Positions 1-5,684 of a stretch of 7,827 nt of DNA are shown here, piece by piece. The stretch's first letter is position 1. Each line of letters opens with the position of its first letter. The position numbers were made by a program, and so were the translations under genes. The notes beneath the pieces are model-generated. The model made no database searches. It had not been told where the DNA came from and saw only the letters and a list, made by a program, of their open reading frames with translations. The stretch lies in contig CAITFY010000134.1 in NCBI GenBank assembly GCA_903891755.1, positions 1 through 7,827 of the forward strand, in the 5' to 3' direction. This stretch comes from an uncultured Actinomycetes bacterium. GTDB lineage: Bacteria > Actinomycetota > Actinomycetes > Nanopelagicales > Nanopelagicaceae.

Positions 1-738
1 ATCGCTTTGATTGATGGCGTTGTTCATGTTGGTCTGGAAAGCCATGAGCTGGAGCGAATCGCAAATGATGATGGCGTAGTTAAGGCTTCAACTCGCGACC
101 TTGCTGTTATCGAAGCAACAAAAAAGTCAGCCGCAACAACAGTCGCTGCAACCGCTCACATTGCGCATCTCGCCGGGATCTCTGTCTTTGCAACGGGTGG
201 TCTTGGTGGAGTCCACCGTGGACATTCATATGATGAATCTGCTGATTTGATTGCACTCTCTGAGACACCGATTGTGATCGTCTGTGCTGGTGTGAAATCA
301 ATCTTGGATGTTCCCGGTACGTTGGAGCGTTTAGAAACTTTTGCTGTTCCAGTTTTGGGTTATGGCACAAATAAGTTCCCAGGTTTCTATCTCACCGAAT
401 CAGGTTACGAGATTGAGCACCGCGTGGACTCTGTTGCAGAGATCGCCGAAATCTGGAGCAATCGCTTTGACCTTCAGACAAATGATCGCGCAATCGTGGT
501 TGCAAACCCAGTTGAGAAGCAGATGGATCTCGCGCTTCACAATCGAATTTTGGAATCAGGTTTGAAGGCGGCGGACGACAACCACACCACCGGTAAAGCC
601 GTTACTCCTTTCTTGCTTGAATATTTCCATACTCAAAGCCAAGGTGAGTCTTTACGGGTGAATATCGACATCATTAAAGCGAATACTGCGCTCGCTTCGC
701 AGATCGCAATCTCACTTAATAAAGCTGCAATCAACTAG
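1..738 (+). CDS. psuG: Pseudouridine-5'-phosphate glycosidase, 5' truncated by window edge
   Basis: This cytoplasmic enzyme reversibly splits pseudouridine 5'-phosphate into uracil and ribose 5-phosphate, the second step of pseudouridine breakdown. The reading frame is open from base 1 and ends with TAG at 736-738, giving 245 visible residues. The family is about 305-312 residues, so roughly 65 N-terminal residues lie outside the window. The TTG at position 7 is an internal leucine, because homology to E. coli PsuG (YeiN) continues upstream of it (IALIDGVVHVGL). Against E. coli PsuG from memory, the active-site residues line up: K28 (VVKAS, E. coli Lys93), D82 (SADL, Asp149), K99 (CAGVKSILD, the Schiff-base Lys166, codon 295-297) and N221 (SLRVN, Asn289). 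The ATGG-GGVHRG motif is present near residues 64-74. The general-acid Glu31 would lie upstream and cannot be checked. A sugar kinase follows after 4 bases, as expected for a psuG/psuK pair. The family call is near certain. Confidence 0.95.
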   Translation: MALIDGVVHVGLESHELERIANDDGVVKASTRDLAVIEATKKSAATTVAATAHIAHLAGISVFATGGLGGVHRGHSYDESADLIALSETPIVIVCAGVKSILDVPGTLERLETFAVPVLGYGTNKFPGFYLTESGYEIEHRVDSVAEIAEIWSNRFDLQTNDRAIVVANPVEKQMDLALHNRILESGLKAADDNHTTGKAVTPFLLEYFHTQSQGESLRVNIDIIKANTALASQIAISLNKAAIN

Positions 739-742
739 CCCC

Positions 743-1621
743 ATGAGCAAGATCCTTTGCTTAGGTGACATCATGCTCGATGTCACCGCAGTAGTTGGAG
801 CACCAATCAAACAAGGTGTAGAAACTCGCGCTTCAATCTCTACGCAAGGTGGCGGCGCTGCTGCCAACGTTGCTTCATGGCTTGCGGTGAGCGGCACTCC
901 CGCGCATTTAATTGCTCGAGTTGGAGATGACCCAGCCGGACGCACGGTACTTGCAGAACTTGATCGCTTTAGGGTTGAGCACTCGCACAAAATTATTCCT
1001 GGAGCTCACACCGGCGTAGTCGTCGTGTTAGTCGATGCTCTCGGTGAACGCACCATGTTCCCAGACTCTGGCGCGAACTCTGGATTAAGTCCTGATGATC
1101 TTCCGCCGCTTGATGATGTAACAGCCGTCTATCTCTCTGGGTATCCACTTGTAAATCCAATGTCACGTCAAGGCGCACTGGAGATTCTTGGGATTGTTAA
1201 TGAGATGGGATTGCCTGTCATCTTTGATCCATCAACTGTTGGAGTACTACTCGAGGTGGGGCTCAAGCAAGTACGCGAATGGCTCACCATGGTTGATGTT
1301 GTCGTCTTAAATGAAGAAGAGGCGCATTTCCTCAGTGGAAAGAACAATCCGATTGAGGCCGCTGCTGAGCTCTTACAACTCACACCACTAGTAGTAATTA
1401 AGCGCGGTGGAAATGGCGCGCTGGCCCAGGCTCGAGGATCCGCGCTCGTGCAAATCCCAGCAGTAGATGTTGAAGTGGTTGATACAACTGGCGCAGGAGA
1501 TGCATTCGCTGCCGGATTTATTAAAGGTTGGATCGCCAAGAACGAATTAGTGGACTCCCTGCATTCAGGTGCGGAACTTGCCGCTAAATGTGTGGCGATT
1601 GTTGGATCAAGGCCTCAGTAA
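743..1621 (+). CDS. psuK: PfkB-family carbohydrate kinase, probable pseudouridine kinase
   Basis: This is a 292-residue ribokinase/PfkB-family kinase, a usual length for the family. Visible motifs are the N-terminal GDIMLD strand (residues 8-13), the substrate-binding glycine patch GGGAAAN (36-42), the LNEEEAHFL segment (199-207), KRGGNGA (220-226) and the C-terminal PfkB signature DTTGAGDAF (247-255) with the anion hole and catalytic base D253. The ATG at 743 starts 4 bases after the psuG stop. I see no Shine-Dalgarno sequence, so translation probably depends on coupling to psuG. The location directly behind psuG argues that it phosphorylates pseudouridine to pseudouridine 5'-phosphate, but that is inference from context. 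The protein is clearly diverged from E. coli PsuK, and PfkB kinases with ribose, fructose or nucleoside substrates cannot be told apart by eye. The family is certain; the symbol is tentative. Confidence 0.8.
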   Translation: MSKILCLGDIMLDVTAVVGAPIKQGVETRASISTQGGGAAANVASWLAVSGTPAHLIARVGDDPAGRTVLAELDRFRVEHSHKIIPGAHTGVVVVLVDALGERTMFPDSGANSGLSPDDLPPLDDVTAVYLSGYPLVNPMSRQGALEILGIVNEMGLPVIFDPSTVGVLLEVGLKQVREWLTMVDVVVLNEEEAHFLSGKNNPIEAAAELLQLTPLVVIKRGGNGALAQARGSALVQIPAVDVEVVDTTGAGDAFAAGFIKGWIAKNELVDSLHSGAELAAKCVAIVGSRPQ

Positions 1622-1672
1622 TACTTCGCTCCTGCAAACAATCCGCGTTTAGGTTTAATCGCCATTGGATGT

Positions 1673-1678
1673 GAAAAT
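1673..1678 (+). promoter_or_regulatory. Possible extended -10 element upstream of the thioredoxin-like gene
   Basis: The 63-base gap at 1622-1684 is the largest in the window and holds no gene. Just before the ATG at 1685 lies TGT followed by GAAAAT (1670-1678), which matches an extended -10 (TGn then 4 of 6 bases of TATAAT). Its distance of 6 bases to the ATG would fit a leaderless transcript. No Shine-Dalgarno sequence sits at normal spacing before this ATG, which agrees with that idea. I see no good -35 hexamer, and a 6-base match is weak evidence, so this is only a candidate. Confidence 0.22.
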
Positions 1679-1684
1679 TGTGCC

Positions 1685-2101
1685 ATGCGTTCGCTCCCTC
1701 TCATTGTGGTTCTCCTTGCTCTAGCAAGTGCCTACGGCTTTTGGGATAAGAAGCGAAGCGGAAAGATAAATGTCAAAGCTGATGATCGCCATTTAGTGCG
1801 TTCATCAGAAATTGGGAGCGATCTCGGAGAGCACGCAACAATTTTGCAATTCTCCAGCGCTTTTTGTACTCCATGCCGCGCAACACGAAGCACGCTCTCA
1901 TCTGTAGTTTCACACTATCCAAAGATTAGGCATGTTGAAGTTGATGCTGAAAGTAATTTGGAGTTAGTACGCCGCCTCGATATTCGACAGACCCCAACAA
2001 CACTCTTCCTTAATGCAGAAGGTAAAGAGATTGCTCGCGCAGTTGGTGCACCGAAACGTGATCAGGTGGTAAATGCAATTGAAAATTTGGCGAGAGTCTA
2101 G
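1685..2101 (+). CDS. Membrane-anchored thioredoxin-like protein
   Basis: This 138-residue protein has one hydrophobic N-terminal segment (about residues 4-19, LPLIVVLLALASAYGF), which is an anchor or uncleaved signal, followed by a basic linker (KKRSGK, 22-27) and a thioredoxin fold. The redox motif is C61-T-P-C64 in the usual context of a beta strand ending in FSSAFCTPCR, and the conserved cis-proline is P104 (RQTPTTLFL, in the strand that faces the CxxC). These are its only two cysteines. The TP dipeptide differs from thioredoxin's GP and from the PH of DsbA, so the redox potential and role are open. ATG 1685 is the only usual start codon between the preceding in-frame stop and the fold. 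The next gene, 12 bases on, is a DUF4395 membrane protein; thioredoxin-like/DUF4395 neighbours are known from actinobacteria, often near sulfurtransferase genes, which are absent here. The fold is sure; the substrate is unknown. Confidence 0.87.
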   Translation: MRSLPLIVVLLALASAYGFWDKKRSGKINVKADDRHLVRSSEIGSDLGEHATILQFSSAFCTPCRATRSTLSSVVSHYPKIRHVEVDAESNLELVRRLDIRQTPTTLFLNAEGKEIARAVGAPKRDQVVNAIENLARV

Positions 2102-2107
2102 GAAGGA
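2102..2107 (+). promoter_or_regulatory. Ribosome binding site GAAGGA for the DUF4395 gene
   Basis: GAAGGA begins directly after the thioredoxin-like stop codon and is the clearest Shine-Dalgarno sequence in the window. It lies 6 bases before ATG 2114 but only 3 bases before TTG 2111, so it favours ATG 2114 as the start. Confidence 0.7.
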
Positions 2108-2113
2108 CAATTG

Positions 2114-2521
2114 ATGATTGATGCACGAGGCCCACGTTGGTCTGCCGGACTTACTTCAATTGTTCTCATCATCGCTCTCATCACTCGATCTCCAATTGTG
2201 ATTGCACTTCAACTTGTTCAATTTGGAATTGGTGCCTTCGCGGGTCCCCCAAACTCTCCTTATGCCTGGCTCTACAAGCGCTTTGTGCAACCACGCCTCT
2301 CTAAGACTTTCGACTCCGAGGATGTGCGCCCTCCACAATTTGCTCAACTGGTTGGTTTCCTCTTCGCCCTTTTCGCCATCGTCGGTGCGCTGACCCATAC
2401 CTGGCCGCTTTTCACTATTGCTACCTCTTTTGCCCTATTTGCCGCATTCCTAAACTCGGCATTCGGCTACTGCCTTGGCTGCAAGATGTACCTCTTGGGA
2501 GTTCGTTTACGCCGGGGATAG
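2114..2521 (+). CDS. DUF4395 family integral membrane protein with a C-terminal CxxC
   Basis: This is a 135-residue hydrophobic protein of unknown function with the features of the DUF4395 family. Membrane segments are visible at about residues 11-24 and 26-43 (possibly a hairpin), 76-93 and 97-116. A polar loop (about 44-75) carries PPNSPYAW and VRPPQFAQ. The last helix runs into NSAFGYCLGCKMY, with C120 and C123 as the only cysteines. The tail is basic (R131, R133, R134), which suggests a cytoplasmic C-terminus. I chose ATG 2114 over TTG 2111 because of the GAAGGA ribosome site 6 bases upstream. The gene follows a thioredoxin-like gene by 12 bases and is followed after 3 bases by an aldehyde dehydrogenase. 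The shared CxxC chemistry with its upstream neighbour suggests that the two exchange thiols or electrons across or at the membrane. That is inference; no function is established by the sequence. Confidence 0.85.
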   Translation: MIDARGPRWSAGLTSIVLIIALITRSPIVIALQLVQFGIGAFAGPPNSPYAWLYKRFVQPRLSKTFDSEDVRPPQFAQLVGFLFALFAIVGALTHTWPLFTIATSFALFAAFLNSAFGYCLGCKMYLLGVRLRRG

Positions 2522-2524
2522 AGT

Positions 2525-3958
2525 GTGCGCATGAAAAGCCTCAACAACTTTATCGCCGGTACATCTAAGCCTTCTAGCTCCGGCCAAACCTCCGAAATTA
2601 TCAATCCATCTACAGGTCAGGCATATGCCACCGCCCAACTTTCTGGGGCAGCCGATATTGATCAAGCGCTCAACGCTGCCGCTACTGCTTTTGAAGAGTG
2701 GCGCGAGACCACGCCTGCTGAGCGTCAACGCGCTCTCCTAAAAATTGCCGATGCTCTAGAAGCTCGCGCTGATGAGATTGTCGCTATTGAATCTGAAAAT
2801 ACGGGTAAGCCAATCGGATTAACTCTCTCCGAAGAAGTTCCACCGATGATTGATGAGATCAGATTCTTTGCGGGAGCAGCACGCCACCTAGAGGGTAAGT
2901 CGGCTGGCGAATATATGCGCGGCATGACCTCGTTCATTCGCCGCGAACCAATCGGTGTTTGCGCGCAGGTAACTCCATGGAATTACCCAATGATGATGGC
3001 TGTCTGGAAGTGGGCACCAGCAATCGCTGCAGGAAATACCGTTGTCTTGAAGCCAAGTGATACGACACCAGCATCCACGGTTTTCATGGCAGAAGTTATG
3101 TCCGAATTTCTACCTGCAGGTGTCTTTAACGTTGTCACCGGTGATCGCGATACCGGTCGCCTTCTTGTTGAGCATGACATTCCTGCTATGGTTTCTATTA
3201 CGGGTTCGGTTCGCGCAGGTATGGAAGTAGCAAAATCTGCCAGCAGTGATTTGAAGCGCGTTCACCTAGAACTTGGCGGCAAAGCTCCTGTAGTTGTCTT
3301 TGCTGATGCTGATCTAGAAGCTGCAGCTGCTGCAATCGCAGTCGCTGGTTACTTTAACGCTGGTCAAGATTGCACCGCCGCTACTCGCGTACTTGTTGAA
3401 GATAAAGTTTACGAGAAGTTTGTTGCCCTGCTTGCAGAACAAGCAACAAATGAGATCAAGACTGGTGCACCTGGTGAAGATGTTCTCTATGGACCGCTCA
3501 ATAACGCCAACCAATTAGCTCGCGTTAAAGGTTTCATGGATCGCAAGCCTTCACATGCTGAGATTGTCGCCGGTGGCTCCGTTGTAGATCGCGCAGGATA
3601 CTTCTTTACTCCAACTGTTATCGCTGGAGTCCAGCAAGATGATGAATTGGCACAGAGCGAAATCTTTGGCCCTGTCATCACAGTTCAGAAATTTAGCGAT
3701 GAAGCACAAGCGGTGAAGTTCGCCAATGGAGTTCCATATGGTTTGGCTTCAAGTGTCTGGACCACGAATCATGGACGTGCAATGCGGATGTCCAAGGCTC
3801 TGGATTTCGGCGTTGTCTGGATTAACACCCATATTCCATTTGTTTCAGAGATGCCTCACGGCGGTTTCAAGCACTCTGGTTATGGCAAGGATCTATCAGC
3901 CTATGGTTTTGAGGATTACACCCGTATCAAGCATGTGATGACCAACCTCAACGGGTAG
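2525..3958 (+). CDS. Aldehyde dehydrogenase, gamma-aminobutyraldehyde dehydrogenase (PatD) type
   Basis: This is a 477-residue NAD(P)-dependent aldehyde dehydrogenase of full family length. All the hallmark residues are present: N153 in TPWNYP (oxyanion stabilisation), K176 and E249 in LKPSD and LELGGK (cofactor site and general base), the nucleophile C283 in NAGQDCTAATR, and EIFGPV (379-384). The C-terminal part (VSEMPHGGFKHSGYGKD, then YGFEDYTRIKHVM) closely follows E. coli PatD (YdcW), which oxidises 4-aminobutyraldehyde to GABA in putrescine breakdown. FNAGQDC also fits that subgroup rather than the betaine-aldehyde or succinate-semialdehyde enzymes. Two starts are possible: GTG 2525, with GGGGA 6 bases upstream inside the previous gene, or ATG 2531. 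They differ by two residues. No putrescine aminotransferase or polyamine transporter is visible beside it, so the substrate is inferred from sequence alone. Related aminoaldehydes are possible. Confidence 0.92.
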   Translation: MRMKSLNNFIAGTSKPSSSGQTSEIINPSTGQAYATAQLSGAADIDQALNAAATAFEEWRETTPAERQRALLKIADALEARADEIVAIESENTGKPIGLTLSEEVPPMIDEIRFFAGAARHLEGKSAGEYMRGMTSFIRREPIGVCAQVTPWNYPMMMAVWKWAPAIAAGNTVVLKPSDTTPASTVFMAEVMSEFLPAGVFNVVTGDRDTGRLLVEHDIPAMVSITGSVRAGMEVAKSASSDLKRVHLELGGKAPVVVFADADLEAAAAAIAVAGYFNAGQDCTAATRVLVEDKVYEKFVALLAEQATNEIKTGAPGEDVLYGPLNNANQLARVKGFMDRKPSHAEIVAGGSVVDRAGYFFTPTVIAGVQQDDELAQSEIFGPVITVQKFSDEAQAVKFANGVPYGLASSVWTTNHGRAMRMSKALDFGVVWINTHIPFVSEMPHGGFKHSGYGKDLSAYGFEDYTRIKHVMTNLNG

Positions 3959-3968
3959 GGTTTCGCAC

Positions 3969-5684
3969 ATGGAAAATCGCTTTCCCATATTCGATGTTTC
4001 ACCAGTCGTGCACTATGGCGATGAGTTAATTCCCGCAAAGGCAATTAGCGATGAAGCAATCAATGTTCGCGCGACAGTAATTCGCGAGGGGCATGATGGG
4101 TTGGTGGTTGAGGCTGTATTAGTTAGCCCAAAGGGCGTTGAGAGTAATCGCATGGCTATGCGTGAATATTGGCCGGGGACAGATCGCTACGAGGCAGAGC
4201 TTCGTCCGACATCTATCGGAGTGTGGCACTTCTATATCGAAGCCTTTAGCCCAGATCGCACGCTCTCATCTCGTACTTCTTTATTTCCAATCTATGCGGA
4301 GCCAGATCGCGCATTGATTGGCGCTTGGTATGAATTCTTTCCACGTAGCGAAGGCGCAATATTAAAGAGCGATGGAAGCATCGTTAGCGGAACCTTTAAG
4401 ACCGCGGAGAAATCACTCAAGCGCGTTGCAGATATGAAATTTGATGTTCTCTACCTGCCACCAATTCACCCAATCGGGTATTCATTTCGCAAAGGTCGCA
4501 ACAACACCCTGACTCCAACACCTACCGATCCCGGCGTCCCGTGGGCAATTGGTAATGCGGATGGTGGACACGACAGCATTAATCCTGAGCTTGGCAGCAT
4601 GAAAGACTTTGAACACTTTGTAAAAGAAGCTACGAAACTCAAAATTGAGATTGCCATGGATTTTGCCTTGCAATGTTCTCCCGATCATCCGTGGGCAAAG
4701 ACCAATCGTGAATGGTTCACTATCCGCGAAGATGGAACCATCGCTTACGCTGAAAACCCACCGAAGAAGTATCAAGATATTTATCCCATTAATTTTGATA
4801 AAGATTATGAGGGAATACTCAAAGAGTCATATCGAGTCTTATCCCTGTGGATCTCAAAGGGCGTAAAGATATTTAGAGTTGATAACCCGCACACTAAGCC
4901 GGTTCAGTTCTGGCACGAATTAATAAATCGCATCAATCGCGAGTACCCTGAAGTTGTCTTCTTATCTGAAGCATTTACACGTCCTGCGATGATGCACGCA
5001 CTTGGTAAAGCTGGATTCCAACAGTCATATACATACTTCACTTGGCGCACCACCAAGCATGAGCTCACCACATATTCGACTGAAGTTGCTCAAGAGACCA
5101 GCGCCTTCTTCCGCCCTAATTACTGGGTAAATACGCCAGATATCCTGCCGTTCCACTTACAGAGCGGTGCCCCATCTATCTTCGCCATGCGCGCTTTACT
5201 TGCCGCAACCCTTACTCCTTCATGGGGAATGTATGCGGGTTATGAACTCTATGAGCATGTTCCAATTCGTGAAGGCGCAGAAGAGTATTTGGATTCCGAA
5301 AAGTATGAGATCAAAGTCCGCGATTGGAGTAAGCCAACTCTTGCCCCATTTGTAACTCTCTTAAACACCATTCGCAGAGATAACAAGGCTCTTCAGCGTC
5401 TGCGCAATTTGCGATTCCATGCCACGGATTCAGAGAAGATCATCGCCTACTCAAAGCGCGAAGGCGAGAATCTGATTTTGGTTATCGTAAATCTCGACCC
5501 AATCCACGCACAAGAGACAATCGTTCATTGGAACTTCTTCGAGCTAGGACTAGAGGAACGCTCCTTTAACGTACAAGATTTGATCACTGGACACTCGTAT
5601 GAGTACACACCGCATACTTGGATTCGTATAGATCCTGCTTCGCCCGGCACTCCCGTGGGACATATTCTGAAAGTGACTCTATGA
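3969..5684 (+). CDS. glgE: Alpha-1,4-glucan:maltose-1-phosphate maltosyltransferase (GlgE), compact form
   Basis: GlgE, a GH13 family enzyme, adds maltosyl units from alpha-maltose 1-phosphate to the non-reducing ends of alpha-1,4-glucan. The 571 residues show an N-terminal beta domain (about 1-105), a signature stretch GAWYEFFPRSEG (118-129), PPIHPIG (164-170), KGRNNTL (175-181), GVPWAIG (189-195) and the GH13 barrel. The catalytic acids are D305 (FRVDNPHTKP, nucleophile), E334 (LSEAFTRP, acid/base) and D391 (NTPDIL). All three sit exactly 89 positions before S. coelicolor D394, E423 and D480 as I remember them, so the catalytic core is collinear. Family members usually have about 660-700 residues. 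Here about 80 residues are missing between the N-terminal beta domain and GAWYEF, where the Streptomyces enzyme carries the helical domain S. TAGGG at 3956-3960 is a ribosome site 8 bases before the ATG. The stop overlaps the glgB start (ATGA), so the two are very probably cotranslated. Confidence 0.96.
   Translation: MENRFPIFDVSPVVHYGDELIPAKAISDEAINVRATVIREGHDGLVVEAVLVSPKGVESNRMAMREYWPGTDRYEAELRPTSIGVWHFYIEAFSPDRTLSSRTSLFPIYAEPDRALIGAWYEFFPRSEGAILKSDGSIVSGTFKTAEKSLKRVADMKFDVLYLPPIHPIGYSFRKGRNNTLTPTPTDPGVPWAIGNADGGHDSINPELGSMKDFEHFVKEATKLKIEIAMDFALQCSPDHPWAKTNREWFTIREDGTIAYAENPPKKYQDIYPINFDKDYEGILKESYRVLSLWISKGVKIFRVDNPHTKPVQFWHELINRINREYPEVVFLSEAFTRPAMMHALGKAGFQQSYTYFTWRTTKHELTTYSTEVAQETSAFFRPNYWVNTPDILPFHLQSGAPSIFAMRALLAATLTPSWGMYAGYELYEHVPIREGAEEYLDSEKYEIKVRDWSKPTLAPFVTLLNTIRRDNKALQRLRNLRFHATDSEKIIAYSKREGENLILVIVNLDPIHAQETIVHWNFFELGLEERSFNVQDLITGHSYEYTPHTWIRIDPASPGTPVGHILKVTL

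Noticed and set aside
7..738. TTG at position 7 as the start of a complete 243-residue gene.
   Set aside because: Similarity to PsuG continues upstream of the TTG to the window edge, and about 65 family residues including the general acid would be missing. It is a truncated gene.
1168..1539. A 123-residue open frame on the - strand within psuK.
   Set aside because: It lies fully opposite a well-supported kinase frame, is rich in Ser, Thr, Pro and Ala as expected for an antisense reading, and has no recognisable domain.
1619..1687. The psuK stop TAA and the thioredoxin-like start are in the same frame, with only sense codons between, suggesting readthrough or a broken fusion gene.
   Set aside because: One in three adjacent genes share a frame by chance, both proteins look complete, and the 21 codons between show no recognisable domain.
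5618..5680. An extended glgB start at GTG 5618.
   Set aside because: The extra 21 residues are an out-of-frame reading of the glgE end and have no GlgB-like features; ATG 5681 with ATGA overlap is a standard coupled start.
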